NCBI RefSeq assembly: GCF_028198165.1
Contig: NZ_CP116339.1
Location: 3,727,001-3,791,000 of the forward strand
Origin: Pseudoxanthomonas sp. JBR18
GTDB taxonomy: Bacteria > Pseudomonadota > Gammaproteobacteria > Xanthomonadales > Xanthomonadaceae
Length of the DNA stretch: 64,000 nt
Direction: 5' to 3'
Under the pieces are notes generated by a model that was given only the letters and a program-made list of their open reading frames with translations, was not told the origin of the DNA and did not search any database. Below are positions 1 to 7,667 of the stretch, piece after piece. Positions within the stretch are counted from its first letter, which is position 1; every line of letters begins with the position of its first letter. The position numbers and the translations under genes were made by a program.

Positions 1-519
1 CAGTTCGTCGCCCTGGTTCAGGCGCATGTTCTTCTGGCCCTGGACCACCAGGTTGCCGTTGGCCAGGCGCTGGACCACGGTCACCGTGATGCTGCCCTGC
101 ATCTTGTTGCTCTGGGCGGTGTTGCCCTTGCCGGCGAAGCTGCGATCGCCGGCGGTGTTGTTGTTGAGGATGCCCAGCCCGCCCACGCTCAGCGGTGCGC
201 CCAGCAGGGTGGGATTGGTCATGTCGACCGAGTCGGACTTGGTGATGGCCGTATTGGCGGTGGAGGAGGCGGTGGTGCTTTCCACCAGGGTGATCGTCAG
301 CAGGTCGCCCACGTCGCGGGCGCGACGATCGCCGTAGAGGTTCAGGCCCGGACCGGCGGCGTAGATCGCCCCGGCGCTGGGCTGGGCGACCGGCATGGCC
401 ACCGGCACGATCGGTGCCATCGGCGCGTAGGGGCGCACATCGCCGGCGGCCACGCAGCCGGAAAGCAGCGCGCTGGCGGTCACGGCGAGGACCACGGCAA
501 GGGAGGATGGACGGATCAT
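1..519 (-). CDS. flgH: Flagellar L-ring lipoprotein FlgH (3' end outside window)
   Basis: This is the outer-membrane L-ring protein of the flagellar basal body. The first 173 codons are present and the gene runs off the left edge. The protein starts with a lipoprotein signal whose lipobox reads LLSGC, so it is probably lipidated at that Cys. The visible end holds the conserved FlgH stretch GQKNMRLNQGDEL, so only about 50 C-terminal residues should be missing. The ATG lies 22 nt downstream of the flgG stop, so flgG and flgH are probably co-transcribed. The sequence and position are unambiguous for FlgH. Only the left boundary is open. Confidence 0.95.
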   Translation of the reverse strand, partial: MIRPSSLAVVLAVTASALLSGCVAAGDVRPYAPMAPIVPVAMPVAQPSAGAIYAAGPGLNLYGDRRARDVGDLLTITLVESTTASSTANTAITKSDSVDMTNPTLLGAPLSVGGLGILNNNTAGDRSFAGKGNTAQSNKMQGSITVTVVQRLANGNLVVQGQKNMRLNQGDEL

Positions 520-541
520 GGCAGGAGGTCCTGGCAGCGCC

Positions 542-1327
542 TTAGACGTTGTTGTTGAGGTAACCGAGCATCGAGTCGGTGGTGGAGATGGCCTTGGCGT
601 TCATTTCGTAGGCGCGCTGGGTCTCGATCATGCTGACCAGCTCCTCGACCACGTTGACGTTGCTGCCTTCCAGGGCGCCCTGCACGGTGGTGCCCAGGCC
701 GTTGAGGCCCGGAGCGCCGTTCTGGGCCGGGCCCGAGGCGGTGGTTTCGGCGTAGAGGTTCTCGCCCTTGGCCTGCAGGCCGGCGGGATTGATGAAGTCG
801 GTCAGGGTCAGCGAGCCCACTTCCAGGGCCTGGGCCGAATCGGCCATCTGCACGGTGATCGTGCCGTCGTTGCCGATGGTCAGCGACTGGGCGCCTTCGG
901 GGATCTGGATGCCTGGCTGCACCGGATAGCCGGAGTTGGTGACCAGTTCGCCCTGCGAGTTGATCTGGAAGCTGCCGTCGCGGGTGTAGGCCGAGCTGCC
1001 GTCGGGCATCAGGACCTCGAAGAAGCCGCGGCCATTGACCATCACGTCCAGGGCGCGGCCGGTCTGCTGCTGGTTGCCCTGTTCGAAATCCTTGGAGGTG
1101 GACACCACGCGCACACCGGTGCCCAGCTGCAGGCCCGAGGGGAGCTGGGTCTGGGCCGAGGTCGAACCGCCGGGCTGGCGCACCTGCTGGTACAGCAGAT
1201 CCTCGAAGCTGGCGCGGTCGCGCTTGAAGCCGGTGGTGCTGGTGTTGGCCAGGTTGTTGGAGACGACCGACATGCGCGTCTGCTGCGCATCCAGTCCGGT
1301 CTTGGCGACCCACAAAGCCTGATTCAT
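542..1327 (-). CDS. flgG: Flagellar distal rod protein FlgG
   Basis: FlgG forms the distal rod between the MS-ring-proximal rod and the hook. The protein is 261 aa, the usual size. The N-terminus [19 protein letters not shown], followed by the [13 protein letters not shown] block, is the flagellar rod/hook signature. The C-terminus carries the matching [19 protein letters not shown] helix. A longer in-frame start exists about 15 codons upstream, but the ATG at 1327 has a GAGAGG ribosome-binding site and matches the family start. flgF lies upstream across a 103-nt gap that contains a sigma-54-type site, so flgGH may form their own transcription unit. Confidence 0.97.
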   Translation of the reverse strand: MNQALWVAKTGLDAQQTRMSVVSNNLANTSTTGFKRDRASFEDLLYQQVRQPGGSTSAQTQLPSGLQLGTGVRVVSTSKDFEQGNQQQTGRALDVMVNGRGFFEVLMPDGSSAYTRDGSFQINSQGELVTNSGYPVQPGIQIPEGAQSLTIGNDGTITVQMADSAQALEVGSLTLTDFINPAGLQAKGENLYAETTASGPAQNGAPGLNGLGTTVQGALEGSNVNVVEELVSMIETQRAYEMNAKAISTTDSMLGYLNNNV

Positions 1328-1381
1328 GACCCGATTCCTCTCAGTGATGGCCCCGCGTCTGGCGCCGGGCAATGAACCTGA

Positions 1382-1397
1382 TGCACGCGCCGTGCCA
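1382..1397 (-). promoter_or_regulatory. Sigma-54 (-24/-12) promoter candidate for flgG-flgH
   Basis: Read on the minus strand the site is TGGCACG-N4-GTGCA. The GG and GC dinucleotides are 12 nt apart, as sigma-54 requires, and only the first T of TTGCA is replaced. It lies in the 103-nt flgF-flgG gap, about 55 nt upstream of the flgG start. Assignment to RpoN is inferred from the motif and from the known RpoN control of flagellar genes in xanthomonads. Confidence 0.7.
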
Positions 1398-1430
1398 GAA
1401 CAGGCGACGGCTTTCCGGCGGGCCGCGGCC

Positions 1431-2186
1431 TTAGCCGCTCAGGCGCAGCAGGGTGTTGGCGGACTGCGCGTTGTCATCGCCATGCTTGATGACCTTGACC
1501 TGCATCTCGAACTGGCGCTGCAGCTGGATCATCTGCACCAGGGCGCCGGCGGCGTCGACGTTGCTGCCTTCCAGCACGCCGCTGTTGAGGGTCTTGCCCG
1601 GCGCCTGGGCGAAGGCCTGGGCCGGATCGGTGCTGACATTGCGCATCAGTCCGTCCAGGCCGCGGGTCAGGCGCTCGGGCGTGGCTTCCACGACCTTCAT
1701 CTGGCCCACGATGGTCATCGTGGCCGGGCCTTCGCCCTGCGGGATGATCGAGATCGTGCCGTCGTTGCCGATTTCCAGCGACTGGTGCGGCGGGATCGTC
1801 ATCGGATTGCCGTCCTGGTCCAGGACCGCGCGGCCGCTGGCGGTGACCAGTTGCCCGTTGGGCGTCAGGGCCAGCTCGCCGCCGCGGGTGTAGGCCTCGC
1901 TGCCGTCGGCCGACTGCACGGCCAGCCAGCGGTTGTCCAGGAACGAGACATCCAGCGGGTTGCCGGTGACCTGCTGGGAACCGACGTCGCGGTCGAAGCC
2001 CTGGTCCACATGCAGCGCATCGATGCGCGAGGGGTAGCCCGCACCGGGGATCTTGTAGGCCTCGGTGTTGGCCAGGGCCGCCTTGAAGCCGGCGGTGTCC
2101 ACGTTGGCCAGGTTGTGCGAGACGGTGGCCTGCGCCTGCAGGGAGGCGCGGGCGCCGGTCATCGCGACATAAAGTGCCTTGTCCAT
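1431..2186 (-). CDS. flgF: Flagellar proximal rod protein FlgF
   Basis: FlgF is a component of the proximal rod. The protein is 251 aa. Its N-terminus [19 protein letters not shown] and the [14 protein letters not shown] block are typical of FlgF. The C-terminus has a conserved rod helix, [18 protein letters not shown]. It sits between flgE (38 nt upstream) and flgG in the usual order. The family, the order and the length agree, and there is no sign of damage. Confidence 0.96.
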   Translation of the reverse strand: MDKALYVAMTGARASLQAQATVSHNLANVDTAGFKAALANTEAYKIPGAGYPSRIDALHVDQGFDRDVGSQQVTGNPLDVSFLDNRWLAVQSADGSEAYTRGGELALTPNGQLVTASGRAVLDQDGNPMTIPPHQSLEIGNDGTISIIPQGEGPATMTIVGQMKVVEATPERLTRGLDGLMRNVSTDPAQAFAQAPGKTLNSGVLEGSNVDAAGALVQMIQLQRQFEMQVKVIKHGDDNAQSANTLLRLSG

Positions 2187-2224
2187 GCGCTGCTCCGGAT
2201 CGGATCAGCCGCCCAGGGCCATCA

Positions 2225-3448
2225 TCAACGGATGTTGATGATGGTCTGGGTGACCTGGTCCTGGGTGGAAATCATCTGCGAATTGGCCTGGAAGTTGCGC
2301 TGGGCCACGATCATGTTGACCAGCTGTTCGGTCAGGTCCACGGTTGAGGACTCCAGGGCCCCGGACTGGATGTCGCCGAAGTCCGAGGTGCCCGGGGCAC
2401 CGGAACGCGCGCCGCCCGAGGTGGAGCTCTCGGCCCAGATGTTGTCGCCCAGCGAGCTCAGGCCCTGCGGATTGACGAAGTTGGTGATCGCCACCTGGCC
2501 CAGCGCCTTGTCGGCGTTGTTGGAGTAGCGCGCGTAGACCACGCCGTCTGCGTCGATGCTGATCGAGTTGAGCTTGCCGCTGGCAAAGCCGTCCTGGCGC
2601 GCATCGCGCAGGGCGAAGGCCTCGCCGTACTGGGTCGAACCGGTGATGTCCAACGTCATGTTCAAGGTGCCGGCGCCGGTGCTGGGCGTGAACGTGCCCA
2701 GGGCGATGCGCCCATCGGCCGGGGTCACCAGCGCGCCGCTGTCGGAGAACTGCAGCGTGGACGCGGCGCCCACCGCGGTGCCGTCGACATAGTTGTAGAC
2801 CTGCCATTCGTTCGGATTGGCGGTCTTGACGAAGTACGAGGTCTGGGTATGGGTCACGCCCAGCGAGTCGTAGACGGTGATGCCGCCGGTGGAGTGGTTG
2901 TAACTGTTGGCATCGGTCGGATCGAACGGGGTCACGCTCGGCCCGGAGGCGTTGCCGGGCAGGGTGACCATCAGGTTGGCGATGCTGGTCTGCTGCGGGG
3001 CGCTGTCGGTGGTGAGCAGCTGCAGGTCGGTCAGCGAGCCGACCGCGAACCCAGTGCCGTTGGCATTGGGTGGATACACCTGCAGGCGCGCACCCTGCGG
3101 ATTGACCACATAGCCGTTGGCATCGGTCTGGAAATTACCGGCGCGCGAATAGACCTTGGCGCCGTTGACCGTCAGGGTGAAGAACCCTTCGCCGGAGATG
3201 GCCAGGTCCAGGTTGCGTCCGGTCGGATCGACGTTGCCCTGCGAGAACTGCTGGGCCACGTTGCTCACCCGCACGCCCGAGCCCACCGCGTTGCGCGCCA
3301 GGCCGTAGCCGGTGGAGGAGAACAGGTCGGCGAACTCGGCGCGCGACTCCTTGAAGCCGGTCGTGTTCACGTTGGCGATGTTGTTGGCGGTGACATTCAG
3401 GTCGGTGTTGGCCGCCTTGATGCCGGACAGCGAAGTGTTGAAACCCAT
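2225..3448 (-). CDS. flgE: Flagellar hook protein FlgE
   Basis: FlgE polymerises into the flagellar hook. The protein is 407 aa. Residues 1-40 carry the flagellar rod/hook N-terminal signature (MGFNTSLSGIKAANTDLNV, then NNIANVNTTGFK). The middle is the FlgE domain, rich in Thr, Ser and Gly. The C-terminus contains the expected STVDLTEQLVNMIVAQRNFQ helix, which packs with the N-terminal one in the hook core. It is preceded by flgD with a 27-nt gap, because hook-cap and hook genes are co-expressed. Confidence 0.97.
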   Translation of the reverse strand: MGFNTSLSGIKAANTDLNVTANNIANVNTTGFKESRAEFADLFSSTGYGLARNAVGSGVRVSNVAQQFSQGNVDPTGRNLDLAISGEGFFTLTVNGAKVYSRAGNFQTDANGYVVNPQGARLQVYPPNANGTGFAVGSLTDLQLLTTDSAPQQTSIANLMVTLPGNASGPSVTPFDPTDANSYNHSTGGITVYDSLGVTHTQTSYFVKTANPNEWQVYNYVDGTAVGAASTLQFSDSGALVTPADGRIALGTFTPSTGAGTLNMTLDITGSTQYGEAFALRDARQDGFASGKLNSISIDADGVVYARYSNNADKALGQVAITNFVNPQGLSSLGDNIWAESSTSGGARSGAPGTSDFGDIQSGALESSTVDLTEQLVNMIVAQRNFQANSQMISTQDQVTQTIINIR

Positions 3449-3475
3449 GATGGACTCCTGTGTGGTTGTCCGGCG

Positions 3476-4153
3476 TCAGCTGACGCGGAGCACGTTGGCG
3501 AGCGGGGCGGTGCCCAGCCCGGTCAGATCGAGATAAATGCCGTCCGAGCCGACCGTCGCGCTTTCGACGGTCGCCTTGACGTAGGTGGACAGATCCGTGT
3601 CGGTCCCGCTGCTGTCGGTATAGGTGGCCGAGATGGAGTACTTGCCTGATGCCAGCCGCGTGCCATAGGCATCGGTGCCGTCCCAGTCGAAGGCCACCTC
3701 GCCGGCATCGCTGGCCTTGGCGGTGATCTGCTTGACCGCATTGCCGTTCGCGTCGGTGATGGTGAAGTTGACCGTGCCGGCGCCGGGCGCGGCGACCACG
3801 CCGGTGGCATGGCCGCCATCGGCCAGGGCCAGGTTGGGGGAGGGCACCAGCACCGAATGCCCGACCAGGGTCGAGGCACGCAGGATCTGGTCGGCCCCCA
3901 GCGAGCTGGAAAGGCCGGTGACGGTGGTGTTGAGGTCGCCGATGCCCTGCACGGTGGACAGCTGGGCCATCTGCGAGACCATCTGGCTGTTGTCCATCGG
4001 CTTGAGCGGGTCCTGGTGCTGGAGCTGCTCGGTCATCAGCTTGAGGAAGTCGGCCTGGCTGAGGGTGTCCGACTTGCTGGTCGACTTGCTGCTGCTGTTG
4101 GATGCGCCGGTCAGTCCCAGGCTGGAATAGACGTCGTTGGAAACGGTGCTCAT
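3476..4153 (-). CDS. flgD: Flagellar hook-capping protein FlgD
   Basis: FlgD is the scaffold that caps the growing hook and promotes FlgE assembly. The protein is 225 aa. The N-terminal region has the FlgD signature LSQADFLKLMTEQLQHQDPL followed by MDNSQMVSQMAQLS. The C-terminal half (about residues 100-220) is the FlgD Ig-like/tudor region, with VNFTITDANGNAV and the FDWDGTDAYG stretch. It lies between flgC (39 nt) and flgE in canonical order. Confidence 0.96.
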   Translation of the reverse strand: MSTVSNDVYSSLGLTGASNSSSKSTSKSDTLSQADFLKLMTEQLQHQDPLKPMDNSQMVSQMAQLSTVQGIGDLNTTVTGLSSSLGADQILRASTLVGHSVLVPSPNLALADGGHATGVVAAPGAGTVNFTITDANGNAVKQITAKASDAGEVAFDWDGTDAYGTRLASGKYSISATYTDSSGTDTDLSTYVKATVESATVGSDGIYLDLTGLGTAPLANVLRVS

Positions 4154-4192
4154 GGGAAGGTCCTAGGACGGATGTGCGGGAAACGGGCGCGG

Positions 4193-4600
4193 CTAGCGGC
4201 CCATCGTGAGCGTGGCAAGGGCAAGCTCCTTGGCGGTGTTGAGCACCTCGACGCCGGCCTGGTAATTGCGCGAGGCCGAGATGAGGTTGACCATCTGCGA
4301 GACCGGATCGACGTCGGGCTGGTAGACGTAGCCGTCGGCATCGGCCAGCGGGTGGCCCGGCTCGTAGCGTTTGATCGGCGGGTCCTTGCTCTGGGAAATT
4401 TCCTTGACGTTGACCCCGGTCAGGCTCTTGTCCTGGGAATTGGTCACCGCCTGGAAGATCGGTTCGATCGGCTTGTAGGCGGCCTCGGCCGAGCCGGCCA
4501 CCGAATCGGCGTTGGCCAGGTTGGAGGCAATGGTGCTCATGCGCACCGACTGGGCCTGCAGGGCGGAGCCGGCGACATCGAAGATGGGCAGGTTGCTCAT
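4193..4600 (-). CDS. flgC: Flagellar proximal rod protein FlgC
   Basis: FlgC is a proximal rod subunit of 135 aa. The N-terminus contains IFDVAGSALQAQSVRMSTI and ASNLANADS, and the C-terminus has VSQMVNLISASRNYQAGVE. This is the short two-helix architecture of FlgB and FlgC. The start codon is only 3 nt downstream of the flgB stop, so the two are translationally close and certainly co-transcribed. Confidence 0.96.
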   Translation of the reverse strand: MSNLPIFDVAGSALQAQSVRMSTIASNLANADSVAGSAEAAYKPIEPIFQAVTNSQDKSLTGVNVKEISQSKDPPIKRYEPGHPLADADGYVYQPDVDPVSQMVNLISASRNYQAGVEVLNTAKELALATLTMGR

Positions 4601-4603
4601 GGC

Positions 4604-5008
4604 TTATTGCCCCGTGATCGCGGTGAGCATGGTGCGGACCTTGCCCTCGACAAAGCTCAGCGAGGCGCGGTATTCCAGCGCCGCGCGGCCGTAGGCGGCG
4701 CGTTCTGCGTCGGGATCGACCGTGTTGCCGTCCAGGCTGGGCTGGCTGGCTTCGCGGGTGAACTGGAAGGGGTTCAGCCCGTCGCCATTGCCGCCGATGG
4801 GAAAGTGGCGCGTGTCGGTAACCTCCAGCCCGCTACCGTCACGCTGGCCCTGTGCCGCGCGCATGGCCGCATCGAAATCCAGATCCTGGGCCTTGTAGCC
4901 CGGGGTATCGACGTTGCTGAGGTTGCTGGCGATCAGCTTCATCCGCTGCTCGCGCAGCGGCAGGGCGTCGCCACTGACGCCCAGGAAGGATGAGATCGGA
5001 TTGGACAT
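4604..5008 (-). CDS. flgB: Flagellar proximal rod protein FlgB
   Basis: FlgB is the first gene of the rod-hook operon and encodes a 134-aa proximal rod subunit. Typical motifs are LREQRMKLIASNLSNVDTPG near the N-terminus and RAALEYRASLSFVEGKVRTM at the C-terminus. A GGGAG ribosome-binding site precedes the ATG. A strong sigma-54 site lies 34-49 nt upstream of the start, which fits FlgB as the head of the flgBCDE(FGH) operon. Confidence 0.96.
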   Translation of the reverse strand: MSNPISSFLGVSGDALPLREQRMKLIASNLSNVDTPGYKAQDLDFDAAMRAAQGQRDGSGLEVTDTRHFPIGGNGDGLNPFQFTREASQPSLDGNTVDPDAERAAYGRAALEYRASLSFVEGKVRTMLTAITGQ

Positions 5009-5041
5009 GACGCGCTCCCGCGATGTGGTGCAGGAGAGCGA

Positions 5042-5057
5042 GGCAAGAGCTGTGCCA
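5042..5057 (-). promoter_or_regulatory. Sigma-54 (-24/-12) promoter for the flgB operon
   Basis: On the minus strand the sequence reads TGGCACA-N4-TTGCC, with GG and GC exactly 12 nt apart. It is a near-perfect RpoN site. The predicted transcript would begin about 20 nt before the flgB ATG and leave room for the GGGAG ribosome-binding site. The motif is seen directly. Dependence on RpoN and on an activator such as FleQ is inferred. Confidence 0.82.
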
Positions 5058-5131
5058 GAACGCGGGGAGGGGCCTGCGTCGGATGTCCGGCGCGGATCGG
5101 CGACCGGGTTTGAGCCGTAACCCGGTTGGAA

Positions 5132-6091
5132 TCAGGCCGCCTGGCTGGTGGCGACGGTGCGCAGGCGGGCCAGAACGTAGTCGGCCAGCTCATGGGGGCT
5201 GTACTTGGCCACGAAGGCATTGGCCCCCACACGCTCGACCATGGCGTTGTTGAACACCCCTGACAGCGAGGTGTGCAGCAACACGTACAGGTCCGCCAGC
5301 CCGGCGTGGCGCCGGATTTCCGTCGTCAGGGTGTAGCCGTCCATCGCCGGCATCTCGATATCGGAGATGACCATGGCGTAGCGATTGGCCGGGCGCTCGC
5401 CCGAGGCATGGATCTGCAAGAGGTGGTCCAGCGCCTGGCGGCCATCGGAGAGCAGGGTCGCGCCAACGCCCAGCTGGTCGAGCACGCTGCGGATCTGCTG
5501 GCGGGCCACGCGGGAGTCGTCCACGACCAGCACCTGCAGCTGCGGACCGTCCGGACCAAACGCCAGGGAGGGATCGATCCGGGCTTCCACGCGGGTCTGT
5601 GCGATGTCGGCCAGGACGCTTTCCACGTCGATGACCTGGATCAGCTCGCCCTGGAAACGCGTCACCGCGGTCAGGTACGTGGATTCGGCGCCGAGTTCCG
5701 GCGGCGGATGGATGTCCTCCACCGCGATGTTGACGATGCGCTCGACGCCGCTGACCAGGAAGCCCTGGACCGAGCGGTTGAATTCAGTGACCACCAGGTA
5801 TCCAGGGGCCCGGTCGGCGTCCGGCTCGCGCTCGGGGTGGCCGATGGCCATGCCCAGGTCCAGGACCGGGACCGACCGGCCCCGCACGTCGGCCACGCCG
5901 GAGAACTGCATGGGCAGGCCGGGGACCTGGAACAGCTCCGGGCGCCGCAGCACTTCCTGCACCTTGAAGACGTTGACGCCAAAAAGCTGGCGCCCGCCCA
6001 GCCGGAACAGCAGCAGGGCCAGCCGGTTATGGCCCGCCAGGCGGGTGCTCTGTTCGATGCGGTTGAGCAGATCGTGCGACATGGCGTTCAT
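5132..6091 (-). CDS. cheV: Chemotaxis coupling protein CheV (CheW-REC)
   Basis: CheV couples chemoreceptors to CheA and carries a receiver domain used in adaptation. The 319-aa protein has a CheW-like domain at residues 20-165 and a REC domain from about residue 180. The receiver has LVVDDSRVARQ with its acidic pair, the phospho-acceptor Asp in VISDIEMPAMDG, and a C-terminal VAKYSP in which the conserved Lys is retained. I chose the ATG at 6091 because AGGGG lies 5 nt upstream. The next ATG, at 6082 (MSHDLL), matches the usual CheV N-terminus and is a real alternative. The long ORF extension further upstream is antisense to flgA. Confidence 0.95.
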   Translation of the reverse strand: MNAMSHDLLNRIEQSTRLAGHNRLALLLFRLGGRQLFGVNVFKVQEVLRRPELFQVPGLPMQFSGVADVRGRSVPVLDLGMAIGHPEREPDADRAPGYLVVTEFNRSVQGFLVSGVERIVNIAVEDIHPPPELGAESTYLTAVTRFQGELIQVIDVESVLADIAQTRVEARIDPSLAFGPDGPQLQVLVVDDSRVARQQIRSVLDQLGVGATLLSDGRQALDHLLQIHASGERPANRYAMVISDIEMPAMDGYTLTTEIRRHAGLADLYVLLHTSLSGVFNNAMVERVGANAFVAKYSPHELADYVLARLRTVATSQAA

Positions 6092-6117
6092 ATCGGCCCC
6101 TGCGGGAACAAACTTGA
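6090..6117 (-). promoter_or_regulatory. Sigma-28-like promoter candidate for cheV
   Basis: On the minus strand TCAAGTTT and GCCGATAT, each 7 of 8 to the FliA consensus, are separated by 12 nt instead of the usual 11. The -10 element overlaps the cheV ATG at 6091. A transcript from it would start near 6083 and would favour the ATG at 6082 in a leaderless mode. The off-by-one spacing keeps this tentative. Confidence 0.45.
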
Positions 6118-6147
6118 GCGCGACAGTCGGGTTTGGCCGCGGGATTA

Positions 6148-6164
6148 CGGCACGCCGCTTGCAT
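6148..6164 (+). promoter_or_regulatory. Sigma-54 (-24/-12) promoter for flgA
   Basis: The plus strand reads CGGCACG-N4-TTGCAT with the invariant GG and GC 12 nt apart. It lies 34 nt upstream of the flgA ATG in the cheV-flgA divergent interval. Only the first T of the TGGCACG element is changed. The site is seen directly. Use by RpoN is inferred from the motif and from the two similar sites upstream of flgB and flgG. Confidence 0.78.
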
Positions 6165-6197
6165 CGGCCTGGCATGTTTCGCTTTAGGGCTGCCACG

Positions 6198-6845
6198 ATG
6201 CGCCTGCTGCTCCTTATCACTGTTCTTATGGTGGCCGTGCCGGCCTGGGCATCGGATTTCCAGTCGATCGAATCGATCCGGGCCGCCGCCCTTTCCACGA
6301 TCGGCCCGGACGCCGAGGCCGAGGCTACCCTGGACCCCGCCATGCGGATGCCAGCCTGTGGTGCGCCGCTGGAAGCCCACCCGACCGGCACGACGACCGT
6401 GGAAGTCAGCTGCCCGCGCGAGGCGGGCTGGCGCCTGTTCGTGCCGGTGAAGATCCGGCGCCTGCAGCATGTGCTGGTCCTGGCCCGGGGCGTGGCTGCT
6501 GGAGAAACGCTGGGGCCGGCCGATATCGTGTCCGAGACCCGCGACGCCGCCCGGATCGTGGGCGCGCCGCTGCACACCCTGGACGACGCGGTGGGCAAGG
6601 TGGCCCGGCGCACGTTGCCGGCTGGCAGCCTCCTGTCGGGCAGTGACCTGGTCTCGCCGCGGCTGATCCGCCGGGGTGACAATGTCGCCCTGGTCGCCCG
6701 CAATGGCGGCCTGGAAGTGCGGATGGCCGGGCGCGCCCTGCAGGATGCCGGGCAGGACGACCGGGTCAGCGTGGAGAACCTCTCCTCGCATCGGATCGTG
6801 CAGGGAACGGTGGCGCAGAACGGGGATGTCGTGGTCAGTCGCTGA
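6198..6845 (+). CDS. flgA: Flagellar P-ring chaperone FlgA
   Basis: FlgA is the periplasmic chaperone that helps assemble the FlgI P-ring. The protein is 215 aa. It begins with a clear signal peptide (MRLLLLITVLMVAVPAWA). The C-terminal two thirds form the SAF/ChapFlgA domain, with VLVLARGVAAGETLG, a KVARRTLPAGSLLS motif and the final VQGTVAQNGDVVVSR. I chose the ATG at 6198 because the signal peptide starts there, and an in-frame ATG at 6174 would add eight residues in front of it. It diverges from cheV and is followed by flgM and flgN. Confidence 0.94.
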   Translation: MRLLLLITVLMVAVPAWASDFQSIESIRAAALSTIGPDAEAEATLDPAMRMPACGAPLEAHPTGTTTVEVSCPREAGWRLFVPVKIRRLQHVLVLARGVAAGETLGPADIVSETRDAARIVGAPLHTLDDAVGKVARRTLPAGSLLSGSDLVSPRLIRRGDNVALVARNGGLEVRMAGRALQDAGQDDRVSVENLSSHRIVQGTVAQNGDVVVSR

Positions 6846-6851
6846 AACCCC

Positions 6852-6878
6852 TAAAGTTTGTCCAGGCGACGCCGTTAT
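6852..6878 (+). promoter_or_regulatory. Sigma-28 (FliA) promoter for flgM-flgN
   Basis: TAAAGTTT, a perfect FliA -35, is followed after exactly 11 nt by GCCGTTAT. The consensus is TAAAGTTT-N11-GCCGATAA. It lies between the flgA stop and the flgM ATG (32 nt before it). flgM can therefore be made both by read-through from the flgA promoter and by FliA, the classic feedback arrangement. Confidence 0.88.
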
Positions 6879-6909
6879 CCCTATCGAACCCGATGACAGG
6901 ACCCCACCG

Positions 6910-7227
6910 ATGAGCCAGAAAATCGAAGGAAGCGTGCCGACTCCGGCCAGTCTTCGTACCTCATCCGTCAATACCAAAGCAGCCACTGGCGTGTCCGACG
7001 AGGGCAAGACCCGCGCGGTCGACGCCACCGCCTCGGCCGACAGCCTGAGCCTGACTGGGCAGGCCTCGGGCCTGCAGACCCTGCAGCGCGAGCTGTCCAC
7101 CGCTCCGGCCGTGGACAGCAGCCGCGTCGAGGCGGTCCGCCAGTCCCTGCAGGACGGCAGCTACAAGATCAATCCCGACGCGATCGCCAGCCGCATGCTC
7201 GAGCTGGATCAGCAACTCGGCGGATGA
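6910..7227 (+). CDS. flgM: Anti-sigma-28 factor FlgM
   Basis: FlgM binds and inhibits FliA until the hook is finished and FlgM is exported. The protein is 105 aa. The N-terminal half is low-complexity and polar, as expected for the disordered export region. The C-terminal half holds the conserved RVEAVRQSLQDGSYKINPD block and the ASRMLELDQ helix that contact sigma-28. The upstream FliA promoter and the downstream 4-nt ATGA overlap with flgN support the call. Confidence 0.93.
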   Translation: MSQKIEGSVPTPASLRTSSVNTKAATGVSDEGKTRAVDATASADSLSLTGQASGLQTLQRELSTAPAVDSSRVEAVRQSLQDGSYKINPDAIASRMLELDQQLGG

Positions 7228-7574
7228 ACACCTCCGCCGCCAGTTCCGGCCTGCTGGACCAGCTCGGCGTCGCCCTCGCCGACGAGCGCCAGGCATTGCT
7301 CGACCACGACGTCGAAGGCCTGATGCGTGCCACGAGCGCCAAACTGGCGGCCCTGAAGGCCCTCGAATTCGACCTGCCCACAGAGGCCGAGGCCGGTGGA
7401 CGCCTGCGCGAGCTGGCCGAAGCCAACCGGGCCAATGGCGCACTGTTGTCGCGCCGCCGCCGCGAGGTCAATTGGGCGCTGCGCCACCTTGGGCGCAGCG
7501 AGAGCGCGCCGTCCTACGACGCCAAGGGCCAGTCGAACACACTCCAGGCCAGCCGCTCCCTGGCGGTCGCCTGA
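7224..7574 (+). CDS. flgN: Flagellar export chaperone FlgN-like protein
   Basis: This 116-aa helical protein is the expected FlgN, the chaperone for the hook-filament junction proteins FlgK and FlgL. The sequence itself is weakly conserved. The supporting signs are the helix-rich N-terminus (LLDQLGVALADERQALLDHD), the length, and the RELAEANRANGALLSRRRREVN helix typical of the FlgN family. It overlaps the flgM stop by four nt (ATGA), a conserved gene pair. Without the neighbour I would call it only a small flagellar chaperone. Confidence 0.85.
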   Translation: MNTSAASSGLLDQLGVALADERQALLDHDVEGLMRATSAKLAALKALEFDLPTEAEAGGRLRELAEANRANGALLSRRRREVNWALRHLGRSESAPSYDAKGQSNTLQASRSLAVA

Positions 7575-7667
7575 TTCACGGATCCTGCGTTCGCGCAGGG
7601 GGACGCGTGGGCCGCTCGGCGGCTTCAGCCGGTATATTGACGTCCGGTCCACTGCCTGAACGACTTC

